Source: Alphaproteobacteria bacterium
GTDB taxonomy: Bacteria > Pseudomonadota > Alphaproteobacteria > Micropepsales > Micropepsaceae
Direction: 5' to 3'
Assembly: GCA_003451645.1 (NCBI GenBank)
Contig: DMER01000137.1
Location: 47,058-68,976 of the forward strand
Length of the DNA stretch: 21,919 nucleotides
The notes under the pieces were generated by a model. The model saw nothing but the letters and a program-made list of their open reading frames with translations. It was not told where the DNA came from and did not search any database. Of this stretch, positions 15,266-21,919 are shown piece by piece. The translations under genes were made by a program, and so were the position numbers. The stretch's first letter is position 1. Every line of letters starts with the position of its first letter.

Positions 15266-16398
15266 ATAAAGTGGCCCGTGCGCGCGGCTTTAGTCTTGAG
15301 ATAGACTGCGTTATGGGGATTGGGCTCGAATGTGTGGGGCACTCGTTCGATAATGGTGATGCCAAGCGCGCGGAGTGTTTCCACCTTATCCGGGTTGTTC
15401 GTCAGTAAACGGATTTGCGTGAAACCAAGCTTGTCCAAAATGGCGGCTGCCATCGCGTAGTTCCGCTCATCCGTGTCAAAGCCTAAGCGTTGATTTGCGT
15501 CCACAGTGTCGAAACCTTGATCTTGGAGGTTATAGGCGCGCAATTTGTTGGCGAGGCCAATACCTCTGCCTTCTTGCGCCAGGTATAGGAGAATACCTCC
15601 CGTTGCCTCCGCGCCCATTCTGGCGATCGCGCCGCGCAACTGGTCGCCACAATCGCATTTGAGCGAGCCCAACAGGTCTCCCGTCAGGCATTCCGAATGC
15701 AAACGCACCAAGGGTGGTGTGACGGGGCTCGGGTTTCCGATTAGAAGGGCTAAATGCTCGCGAGCTCCTGATGGCGGCCGGAATGCAAGCACGCGGGTGG
15801 CTGGCGCGCCGGACAGTGGCAGATTGGCCTGCGCAAACATCTCCAGGTGTTGTACCTGGCGATGGTCATATGTCTCAATCAAGTCAGGCGCGATCTGCAC
15901 CACGTCCCATTTGCGGGCAAGCTGCCTAGCTTTGGTCTGTGGAACGCTCCAAACCAAGCCTGCGGGGAGCAAGATCGCCAGCTTAAGCAGTTTCACGGCG
16001 GCGGCGCTGTTTTCTGGAAGCCCCTCGCGCAGCGCCTCAAACGGACCTCGCAATGGATGCTCAAAATCATGAGCGGGATCTGCTAATGCCTGAAGATCGC
16101 CCCAGTTCAGGTGATCATTGTGCAGGACAACGCCGATTACATTCTTTGTGTATTGGCGGATCTTCAGCGCCGCGGCCCGTTTGGGCGTCAAGAGAAGCAG
16201 AGGGCGTAAATCTGGCAGCGCGTCCTTGATGGTCTCGAAAAGTTCATCCGTTGCTGTTTCAAGCGGCAACACCAGAAGCGGGTCATGCGATCCGATCAGA
16301 ACCGGGTATCCTGCGCGCAGCTCGCCCGCTGCCCGTTCAACACGGATCAACTGAGTGCCGGGCAACGCCTTGAGGATCGTTCGTTTGTTTTGCGCCAA
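15262..16398 (-). CDS. ribA: GTP cyclohydrolase II with N-terminal extension domain
   Basis: RibA opens GTP to the pyrimidine precursor of riboflavin, releasing formate and pyrophosphate. The catalytic half of the 378 residues shows HSECLTGDLLGSLKCDCG with zinc ligands Cys237, Cys248 and Cys250, then LAQEGRGIGLANKLRAY (273-289) and VDANQRLGFDTDERNY (299-314). Residues 1-190 form the extra N-terminal domain common in alphaproteobacterial RibA. The start is taken as TTG 16398 because no ATG or GTG lies between the upstream in-frame stop and the conserved RVERAAGELR. No strong Shine-Dalgarno sequence is visible. The stop codon TAG (15262-15264) is formed by the edge of repeat copy 2, so the last residues (TGHFI) may differ from the ancestral end. 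Confidence 0.93.
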   Translation of the reverse strand: MAQNKRTILKALPGTQLIRVERAAGELRAGYPVLIGSHDPLLVLPLETATDELFETIKDALPDLRPLLLLTPKRAAALKIRQYTKNVIGVVLHNDHLNWGDLQALADPAHDFEHPLRGPFEALREGLPENSAAAVKLLKLAILLPAGLVWSVPQTKARQLARKWDVVQIAPDLIETYDHRQVQHLEMFAQANLPLSGAPATRVLAFRPPSGAREHLALLIGNPSPVTPPLVRLHSECLTGDLLGSLKCDCGDQLRGAIARMGAEATGGILLYLAQEGRGIGLANKLRAYNLQDQGFDTVDANQRLGFDTDERNYAMAAAILDKLGFTQIRLLTNNPDKVETLRALGITIIERVPHTFEPNPHNAVYLKTKAARTGHFI

Positions 16399-16526
16399 CG
16401 GGTTAACAACATTTCATGTTTGGGCTGGGATAAGGAGTTTCTCCTTTTCTCCCTCTCGCACTAGCACCAAGACTTGCTATAGGTTGATTATATCCCAGCA
16501 TGGCGAACCGGTAGCAATCCAGCCTC
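16399..16526. other. Divergent control region between ribA and the response regulator
   Basis: These 128 bases must contain the promoters of ribA (minus) and of the response-regulator operon (plus). A short perfect inverted repeat AAGGAG-TTT-CTCCTT lies at 16432-16446, and an AT-rich GGTTGATTATATCCC lies at about 16482-16496, 30 bases from the regulator start. I see no sequence resembling an FMN riboswitch. Promoter boxes cannot be assigned with confidence. Confidence 0.4.
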
Positions 16527-17213
16527 ATGAACACAAAAACGCGCATTCTTTTGGTAGACGATGACGTGCCTCTGCGCACGTCTCTCAAAGAGCAGCTCGA
16601 CCTCCAGGGCGAATTCGATGTCGCCGAAGCGCCTACGGGTGCGTCTGGGCTTGAGCGCGCAAAGGCCGACCCGCCTGATATCATACTTCTGGACGTAGGC
16701 CTTCCAGACCTTGATGGACGAGAAGTGTGCCGTCTCATTAGGAAGGCCGGGGTCAAATGTCCGGTGATCATGCTTACTGGGGCCGATACCGAGGCTGACA
16801 CTATTCTTGGTCTTGAGGCGGGCGCCAATGACTATGTGACCAAGCCGTTCCGTTTCAACGTCCTGCTTGCGCGAGTTCGGGCGCATCTGCGCGCCCATTC
16901 GCAAAGCGAGGACGCGGTCTTCAAAGTTGGGCCGTATTCTTTCCGGCCATCAGCCAAGCTCTTGACGGGGCCGAACAACACCAAGGTGCGGTTGACAGAA
17001 AAGGAGACGTCGATCCTCAAGTTCCTCTATCGCGCCGGCGACAAGGTCGTTGCGCGGGATGTGCTGTTGCATGAGGTATGGGGCTATAATCCTGCGGTCA
17101 CGACGCACACTTTAGAGACCCACATTTATCGCTTGCGTCAAAAGATCGAAAAGGACCCGGCGCACGCAAGGCTCCTGGTCACAGAAAGCGGGGGCTATCG
17201 GTTGATCCCATGA
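16527..17213 (+). CDS. OmpR/PhoB-type response regulator, orphan
   Basis: The 228-residue two-component regulator has a complete receiver domain: acidic pocket Asp11-Asp13, phosphoacceptor Asp56 in ILLDVGLPDLDG, Thr84 in MLTGAD and Lys106 in VTKPF. A winged-helix DNA-binding domain follows from about residue 130 (VRLTEKETSILKFLYRAG, LLHEVWGYNP, TLETHIYRLRQKIEKDP, LLVTESGGYRLIP). All switch residues are present, so it should be phosphorylatable. No histidine kinase is in the window. Its TGA overlaps the ATG of the next gene, so it is the first gene of a three-gene operon. Confidence 0.93.
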   Translation: MNTKTRILLVDDDVPLRTSLKEQLDLQGEFDVAEAPTGASGLERAKADPPDIILLDVGLPDLDGREVCRLIRKAGVKCPVIMLTGADTEADTILGLEAGANDYVTKPFRFNVLLARVRAHLRAHSQSEDAVFKVGPYSFRPSAKLLTGPNNTKVRLTEKETSILKFLYRAGDKVVARDVLLHEVWGYNPAVTTHTLETHIYRLRQKIEKDPAHARLLVTESGGYRLIP

Positions 17214-17590
17214 CCCCGCACGGTGTCTTGGCTGACCGGTTCTTCGCCGCGATTGAAGCTGGCGACATTGACGCAATCCGCACGCTCTACCACCCAGACG
17301 CGGTGATTTGGCATAACACCGACAGCGTGGAGCAATCCCCGCAAGAAAATTTACGGGTTCTGAAATGGCTCATCCGCAATTTCTCTGCACGGCGCTATGA
17401 CGTGCGAAAACGGATCGTCAATGATGACGGTTTTGTACAACAACATGTTCTGCACTTGGGCAACGAAAATGGTGCGCTGGCAATTCATGCCTGTGTAATC
17501 GTGACAATTGAACACGGATGCATTGTACGACTTGATGAGTACATCGATTCCAAGCAGATTGGCGGCCTCGGGGGACTCATAACAGGCTAG
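17210..17590 (+). CDS. NTF2/SnoaL-like small protein
   Basis: The 126-residue protein has the NTF2-like start LADRFFAAIEAGDIDAIRTL followed by YHPDAVIWHNTD, and ends with IEHGCIVRLDEYID. This is the cone-shaped SnoaL/ketosteroid-isomerase-like fold, with aromatic and charged residues lining a pocket. Members bind or isomerise small hydrophobic ligands or act as accessory domains; the ligand here is unknown. ATG 17210 overlaps the response-regulator stop (ATGA), so translation is coupled. Only 5 bases separate it from the hydrolase gene that follows. Confidence 0.82.
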   Translation: MTPHGVLADRFFAAIEAGDIDAIRTLYHPDAVIWHNTDSVEQSPQENLRVLKWLIRNFSARRYDVRKRIVNDDGFVQQHVLHLGNENGALAIHACVIVTIEHGCIVRLDEYIDSKQIGGLGGLITG

Positions 17591-17595
17591 ATGTA

Positions 17596-18471
17596 ATGTC
17601 GATTCTTGAGCGTGCCTTTGGCTGGCGAGCTCGAACAGGCATGTCCGTCACGTTTTGGGGTGTACGCGGTTCCATCGCGTGCAGTGGACCTGACTATGTC
17701 CGCTATGGCGGGAATACGAGTTGCGTCGAGGTCGAAGCCGGTATGCATCGGGTCATCTTTGATGCGGGGACGGGATTGCGCCCTCTCGGGCTGAAGCTCG
17801 TCGCACAGCAAACCAAGACCGTCGACATTTTCCTCAGCCATACGCATTTCGATCATGTGTGCGGATGGCCCTTCTTTGCGCCAGCCTATGACAAGGGCAC
17901 GCGGATCAATCTCTGGTCAGGGCATTTGCATGGCAGCGGGCTGACGACGCGCAGTGTGATGATGCGTCTGATGGAGGCTCCGCTGTTCCCGGTCGCCGAA
18001 GATGTGTTCCAAGCAGATATCTCCTATCGCGATCTGGATGCTCAGGCGACGCTCGTGCCAGCCCCTGGCCTGACGCTTACGGCCGCACCTCTCAATCATC
18101 CCAATGGCGCGACAGGGTACCGGCTGACATTCGGTTCCAGGAGCCTCGTTTATGCAAGCGATCATGAGCACCAGGGCACTGAGCCGTTGCCTTCGCTCCT
18201 GAAACTTGCCCAGGGCGCTGATCTGCTGATCTATGATGCAACCTATTCGCCTGAAGCCTATCCGGCGCATGCGGGTTGGGGCCACTCAACATGGGAAGAA
18301 GGACTTCGGCTCGCCATCCGCGCAAAGGCGCGCGCCCTCGCATTGTTTCACCACGAGCCTTCTCATACAGATGACATGCTGGCGAAGCTTGAGAACACCG
18401 CAAAGCGGGCCGGTGCGAAACATGGCATCAAGGTCTTTGCAGCGCGCGAAGGCGTCACCGTTCGGGTTTAG
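17596..18471 (+). CDS. Metallo-beta-lactamase-fold hydrolase
   Basis: The 291-residue protein has a complete binuclear metal site of the MBL fold: SHTHFDH (His82, His84, Asp86, His87), NHPNG with His168, ASDHE with Asp189, and a late His at 252-253 (LFHHEPSHTDD). The opening FWGVRGSIACSGPDYVRYGGNTSCVEV is typical of the branch that includes PhnP-like cyclic phosphodiesterases, so a phosphodiester substrate is plausible but unproven. Family members commonly begin near residue 16 (ATG 17641); ATG 17596 is used here because it follows the previous stop closely. The last gene of the operon, its stop overlaps that of the convergent amidohydrolase (TTAG, 18468-18471). Confidence 0.88.
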   Translation: MSILERAFGWRARTGMSVTFWGVRGSIACSGPDYVRYGGNTSCVEVEAGMHRVIFDAGTGLRPLGLKLVAQQTKTVDIFLSHTHFDHVCGWPFFAPAYDKGTRINLWSGHLHGSGLTTRSVMMRLMEAPLFPVAEDVFQADISYRDLDAQATLVPAPGLTLTAAPLNHPNGATGYRLTFGSRSLVYASDHEHQGTEPLPSLLKLAQGADLLIYDATYSPEAYPAHAGWGHSTWEEGLRLAIRAKARALALFHHEPSHTDDMLAKLENTAKRAGAKHGIKVFAAREGVTVRV

Positions 18472-19763
18472 CGCAGCTCTGCCTGGCCTCTCCGGAGCCG
18501 TCCGCGCTCGATGAGCTGCCGGTTTTCGCCCCGAAAAGCCAAGACCTCGGCCGCGGTCGATACCGGGAACGCTATCATGGTGGCCTCGGTGCCGGCCGCG
18601 ATGCGCCCACAGTTGTCATAGCCCATGAGCGTTGCAGGAATGCGCGTCACCGCATCGACCCAGCCGGCCATCGGCTGATCCAGATGGGCGATCCGCACCG
18701 CATCGCGAAATACGTCCAGCATGTCGTAGTCGCCAAAGGGATAAAAAGCATCGCGCCGGTTATCTCCAGCAATGGCTACATCGATCCCTGCAGAGCGCAT
18801 CTCGTGGATGCGGGTGATGCCGCGCCATTGGGGCGTTTCGCCGGGCGTCCGCCCCTGAAGGTACAAATTCGTCGCGGGCAGTGTCACGATTCCGACCCCT
18901 GCCGCAGACAATTTATTGATGGTGGACTGTGCTGCATCCTTTGGCCACAACGACAGGCTGCAAGCGTGACCGCAAATGATCCGCTGACGGAACGTCCTCT
19001 GGGATACCAGATCAGCAATAACGCGCAAGGCATCAGCATTGGGTTGGCCGGTCTCATCCACATGGATGTCGAGATCGAGCGCGTGGGCCTCAGCAACCTC
19101 AAAGACCTTGCGAATTTCGCCGTCCATGCCAACGGACGGATGGAAAACGGGGCCAAGGGCCGCCTTGTACCTCTTGCACAAGGCTACTAGAGCATTCGCG
19201 TTCTTCAGAATCTCAGTGCCGACGAATAGCGTCACCCCTTGGATCTTCATCTTGCCCGCGAGGTCACGCCTCAGCCGCTCAAAGGCACGCCACCCGGATG
19301 GCCCGCGGCTGAGCGATGAATCGATATGGGTTCTGATACCAAGTGTTCCAAAGCGATAGGCATCAAGGGCGGCGGCGCGCATGCGCGCATAAATGTCGTC
19401 CTCGCCCCATGGCGTGCGCCGCGCTTCGCGCGAGGCCGCAATCGCGCCGTCAAAAGTGCCATCGGGGTTAGGTGCGCGTGTCCATGTCGCCGTCTTGTCC
19501 AAATGCGCGTGAATATCAAAGAAGGCGGGCCAGACTTGGCGGCCCATGGCTTGCACGACGGGATACCGAAAGTTCACGTCGCCGCGTGGATGAACCGATT
19601 CAATCTGACCATCGGCACCAATCGTGATGTCTGCGCGAACGCATCCTTCCCCGTCTGGCTCGCGGTCAAGCGTGGTAACGCATTGGGGGATTCTCAGATC
19701 CAGGAGGTGGTAACCACCCCGTGCAGGAATCTTCAAAGCTGGGAGGGGTGAGGGGCCGCGCAT
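18468..19763 (-). CDS. Cytosine-deaminase-like amidohydrolase
   Basis: The 431-residue protein belongs to the CodA-type branch of the amidohydrolase superfamily. Metal and catalytic residues seen are DIHAHLDKT (His85, His87), DIHVDETG (His234, Glu237), ICGHACSLS (His266) and AGDNRRD (Asp334), followed by FYPFGDYDML. TNLYLQGR-WRGITRIHEM is also CodA-like. Compared with E. coli CodA as I recall it, the HDD near the active site reads GDN here, so the substrate may be another cyclic amidine or amide rather than cytosine. It begins 21 bases after the exporter permease and may be cotranscribed with it. The N-terminus before residue 20 is less certain. Confidence 0.82.
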   Translation of the reverse strand: MRGPSPLPALKIPARGGYHLLDLRIPQCVTTLDREPDGEGCVRADITIGADGQIESVHPRGDVNFRYPVVQAMGRQVWPAFFDIHAHLDKTATWTRAPNPDGTFDGAIAASREARRTPWGEDDIYARMRAAALDAYRFGTLGIRTHIDSSLSRGPSGWRAFERLRRDLAGKMKIQGVTLFVGTEILKNANALVALCKRYKAALGPVFHPSVGMDGEIRKVFEVAEAHALDLDIHVDETGQPNADALRVIADLVSQRTFRQRIICGHACSLSLWPKDAAQSTINKLSAAGVGIVTLPATNLYLQGRTPGETPQWRGITRIHEMRSAGIDVAIAGDNRRDAFYPFGDYDMLDVFRDAVRIAHLDQPMAGWVDAVTRIPATLMGYDNCGRIAAGTEATMIAFPVSTAAEVLAFRGENRQLIERGRLRRGQAELR

Positions 19764-19784
19764 GGCTCAACGCGTCCTCTCCAT

Positions 19785-20990
19785 CTATTCGTAGCGCAGC
19801 GCCTCAATCGGGTCCAGGCGCGCGGCGCGTCTCGCGGGGAAGAACCCGAAGATGATGCCGATCGCTGCCGAAAACCCAAATGAAACGACGACGACCCAAG
19901 GGGATAAGACAAACGGCACACCTAAGGGGATGGTTAGCAGCCAGGACCCAACGAGGCCTAAGACCGCGCCAATCACGCCGCCCAGGCAGGACAGTAGCAC
20001 AGCCTCAATCAGGAACTGCCACAGTACATCGCGCTCTAGCGCCCCGATGGCCAGCCGGATGCCAATCTCGCGCGTGCGCTCCGTCACCGAGACGAGCATG
20101 ATGTTCATGATGCCAATCCCCCCGACCAGCAGGCTGATCGCCGCCACTCCCGAAAGTCCAGCTGTCAGAATCGCCGTGGTGCTGGCGACAAGCGAGGCGA
20201 TCGATGCAACGTCGCGGATGGTGAAGTTGTCGTTCTCACCTTCGCGTATGTTCCGGCGCTCCCGGAGCAGCTTGGTAATGTCCTTCTGCGCCTTCGGAAC
20301 CAATTCAGCCGTGCGGACGGAGATCACAATGTTGGGAATGTTAATGTTGCCAATGATCCGGCGCTGCACGGTCTCAAGAGGCATAAGGATGAGGTCATCC
20401 TGGTCCTGACCGAATGTTGACTGGCCTTTCGCGCTCAAGACCCCAATGACCGTGCAGCTAAAGTTTGCCACACGGATTTCGGCGCCCAGCGCACGTTGGC
20501 GCCCGAACAATTCCCTTAAAGGGGTTCGCCCGAGGATGCAGACGGCTCGCCCGCCACTGATCTCGCCAGCAGTGAATTGCCGCCCTTGCGCAATCGGCCA
20601 TTCGCGCACCGGAAAGAAACTGTTGGTTGCTCCCGAGACTTGGGTATCCCACTTCTTGTTCCCATAGAGTGCGGTATTGGCGCGGCTGGCCTCCGGCGAT
20701 ACGCCATTCAGGCCTGAGATCTGGCGCTCGATCGCGCGCACATCGGCGGCGCGAAAGGGTTGTACCTGAACCGGAGGTCCGGAGCGCTGTTGAACAGCCG
20801 GAAACACAAAGAGGATGTTGCGGCCCAACGAGGCAATGTCGGACGTGATTTGTTGGGTGACGCCCTGCCCTAGTGTCACGACCATCACGACCGCAGCGAC
20901 GCCAACGATAATGCCAAGCGTCGTCAGGATCGAGCGCATCAGATTTGCGCGCAACTCCCGCCAGGCCAAGTGCAAGGTGGTCAACAGCAT
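19785..20990 (-). CDS. MacB-type ABC transporter permease (FtsX family)
   Basis: The 401-residue inner-membrane protein starts with an amphipathic LAWRELRANLMRSILTTLGI, then the first membrane helix (residues 20-43). A periplasmic domain of about 220 residues follows, and three membrane helices lie near 272-300, 322-352 and 365-390, the last followed by ARRAARLDPIEALRYE. SLLVGGIGIMNIMLVSVTERTREIGIRLAIGA is the family's hallmark stretch. It would couple ATP hydrolysis to movement in the periplasm, working with a MacA-type adaptor and an outer-membrane duct. Its ATG shares one base with the stop of the ATPase gene. Unlike E. coli MacB the ATPase is a separate polypeptide. Confidence 0.92.
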   Translation of the reverse strand: MLLTTLHLAWRELRANLMRSILTTLGIIVGVAAVVMVVTLGQGVTQQITSDIASLGRNILFVFPAVQQRSGPPVQVQPFRAADVRAIERQISGLNGVSPEASRANTALYGNKKWDTQVSGATNSFFPVREWPIAQGRQFTAGEISGGRAVCILGRTPLRELFGRQRALGAEIRVANFSCTVIGVLSAKGQSTFGQDQDDLILMPLETVQRRIIGNINIPNIVISVRTAELVPKAQKDITKLLRERRNIREGENDNFTIRDVASIASLVASTTAILTAGLSGVAAISLLVGGIGIMNIMLVSVTERTREIGIRLAIGALERDVLWQFLIEAVLLSCLGGVIGAVLGLVGSWLLTIPLGVPFVLSPWVVVVSFGFSAAIGIIFGFFPARRAARLDPIEALRYE

Positions 20991-21697
20991 TATTTGCCCC
21001 CCCTGCTTGTTCCGTTGGTGTCGGACGCAATCCGCCCGTCACGAAAGCGCACCTGGCGCTTTGCGTAAGCAGCGATTTCCTCTTCGTGGGTCACCAGACA
21101 AATGGTGATTCCGCGATCCGCATTCAGCTTGGTCAGGAGTGTCATGATCTCGTGGCTGCGCGAGGTATCGAGATTGCCCGTTGGCTCATCGGCAAAGACG
21201 ACGGCTGGATCAGATACGAGAGCGCGGGCAATGGCCACACGCTGTTGTTGGCCGCCCGACAGCTCCGACGAGGTGTGGTCCCAACGGTCCGCGAGGCCTA
21301 CAAGGGTTAGAGCTTGCATGGCGCGCTCGCGCCGCTCTGCCGATGGCGTGCCACGATAGACAAGGGGGAGTGCCGTGTTTTCCAGGGCCGTGGTGCGCTT
21401 GAGCAAATTGAAGCCCTGGAACACAAAGCCTATGTAATGGCGGCGGAGCAGTGCGCGCTGGTTGCGCGTCAGGTCTGAGACATCAAGGCCGCTGAACAGG
21501 TACTTGCCCTTGGTTGGCGTGTCGAGGCAGCCGAGGATATTCATTGTTGTCGACTTGCCTGACCCGGACGGGCCCATGACAGCCACGAACTCACCTTGAC
21601 GGATTTGCAGGTCTACATTGTCAAGAGCGCGGACCTCAGCCTCGCCCTTACCGTAGATCTTGCTCACCTTGCGGAATTCGAGCAGCGGCGAGGTCAT
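20990..21697 (-). CDS. MacB-type ABC transporter ATPase
   Basis: The 235-residue cytoplasmic ATPase of the LolD/MacB subgroup has Walker A GPSGSGKST (42-50), a Q-loop Gln at 94 (FVFQGFNLL), signature LSGGQ (146-150), Walker B VVFADE (166-171), PTGNLD and an H-loop His204. It drives the FtsX-like permease encoded immediately downstream. The gene order adaptor-ATPase-permease with overlaps (TGA/ATG at 21694-21697 and TAATG at 20988-20992) shows a tightly coupled operon. Confidence 0.94.
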   Translation of the reverse strand: MTSPLLEFRKVSKIYGKGEAEVRALDNVDLQIRQGEFVAVMGPSGSGKSTTMNILGCLDTPTKGKYLFSGLDVSDLTRNQRALLRRHYIGFVFQGFNLLKRTTALENTALPLVYRGTPSAERRERAMQALTLVGLADRWDHTSSELSGGQQQRVAIARALVSDPAVVFADEPTGNLDTSRSHEIMTLLTKLNADRGITICLVTHEEEIAAYAKRQVRFRDGRIASDTNGTSRGGK

Positions 21698-21919
21698 GGC
21701 TTCGGCTTTGCGCCCGGGGTCTGGATGTCGGTGATCACCTTGTCGCCCAGCGCGATCTTCCCAGATTTGATCTCTGTCTTCTCGCCGTCGGTAATGCCGG
21801 TGGTGACCTCGCGCTTCTCAGGCTTGCCTTGCTTGTCTACCGTCCAGACTTGGCCCTTATTAGAGCCGTTCTTCTGCTTGGCCTTGCCGGTGTCACGCCC
21901 GCCCCCCGACCCAACTCGT
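21694..21919 (-). CDS. MacA-like periplasmic adaptor, C-terminal fragment
   Basis: The frame enters from the right edge and stops with TGA (21694-21696) overlapping the ATPase start. The visible end reads VWTVDKQGKPEKREVTTGI, then TDGEKTEIKSGKIALGDKVI and a Pro/Lys tail. This is the membrane-proximal domain pattern of MacA/HlyD-type adaptor proteins that link the permease to an outer-membrane channel. Before VWTV lies an unusual Gly/Lys/Asn-rich segment (GSGGGRDTGKAKQKNGSNKG). Most of the protein, including its membrane anchor, lies outside the window. Confidence 0.85.
   Translation of the reverse strand, partial: RVGSGGGRDTGKAKQKNGSNKGQVWTVDKQGKPEKREVTTGITDGEKTEIKSGKIALGDKVITDIQTPGAKPKP

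Noticed and set aside
14631..15365. A 244-residue gene including repeat copy 2 and the ribA tail
   Set aside because: The strong Shine-Dalgarno sequence supports a start at 15053. The upstream part is the repeat plus antisense ribA sequence and resembles no protein.
16399..16526. An FMN riboswitch in front of ribA
   Set aside because: The 128-base gap is shared with a divergent gene and lacks the conserved helices and AGGGYGAAA-type core expected of an RFN element.
1..21919. CRISPR arrays, tRNA or rRNA genes, prophage or integrase genes
   Set aside because: No regular short spaced repeats, no recognisable tRNA cloverleaf or rRNA sequence, and no phage or recombinase proteins were seen.

Overview
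The window is chromosomal DNA from an alphaproteobacterium. The evidence is GC-rich coding, the block mnmE, mnmG, holA, lptE, leuS and a DUF3576 lipoprotein, alphaproteobacterial porins ending in Phe, and a GTP cyclohydrolase II with a long N-terminal extension. I cannot name the genus. A roughly 105-bp palindromic repeat, present twice, resembles small dispersed repeats I associate with Hyphomicrobiales-like genomes. The region is probably close to the replication origin, because two perfect parS-type centromere sites lie between mnmE and mnmG.

Layout. Positions 1-103 hold the C-terminal tail of an unidentified protein, overlapping the mnmE start by ATGA. mnmE (100-1434) and mnmG (1720-3627) encode the two subunits of the tRNA wobble-uridine modification enzyme; the gap between them carries the two parS sites. 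In most alphaproteobacteria I would expect rsmG-parA-parB to follow mnmG. Here those genes are absent, and a secreted PQQ-type sugar dehydrogenase gene (3635-4822, minus) sits in their place. The minus-strand cluster 4892-9755 then follows: holA, lptE, leuS and a DUF3576 lipoprotein. A probable terminator (9140-9163) separates the lipoprotein gene from leuS.

Positions 10090-12679 carry two tandem outer-membrane porins. After them comes a very compact block: a TenI/ThiE-like protein (minus), yggS (plus), an L,D-transpeptidase-fold protein (minus), a 140-residue conserved-type hypothetical protein (minus) and ribA (minus). The yggS start overlaps its divergent neighbour in CATG, and its stop overlaps its convergent neighbour in TTAA. 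One copy of the 105-bp repeat lies in frame inside the ThiE-like gene and adds exactly 35 codons. The second copy lies at the ribA 3' end and supplies its stop codon. The noncoding copy is open in the same frame, a behaviour that recalls Rickettsia palindromic elements.

Positions 16527-18471 form a tight plus-strand operon: an OmpR-type response regulator, an NTF2/SnoaL-like protein coupled by ATGA, and a metallo-beta-lactamase-fold hydrolase. No kinase is beside it. The minus-strand end of the window (18468-21919) holds a MacAB-type tripartite exporter (the C-terminal part of MacA, an ATPase and a permease, with overlapping junctions) followed by a cytosine-deaminase-like amidohydrolase.
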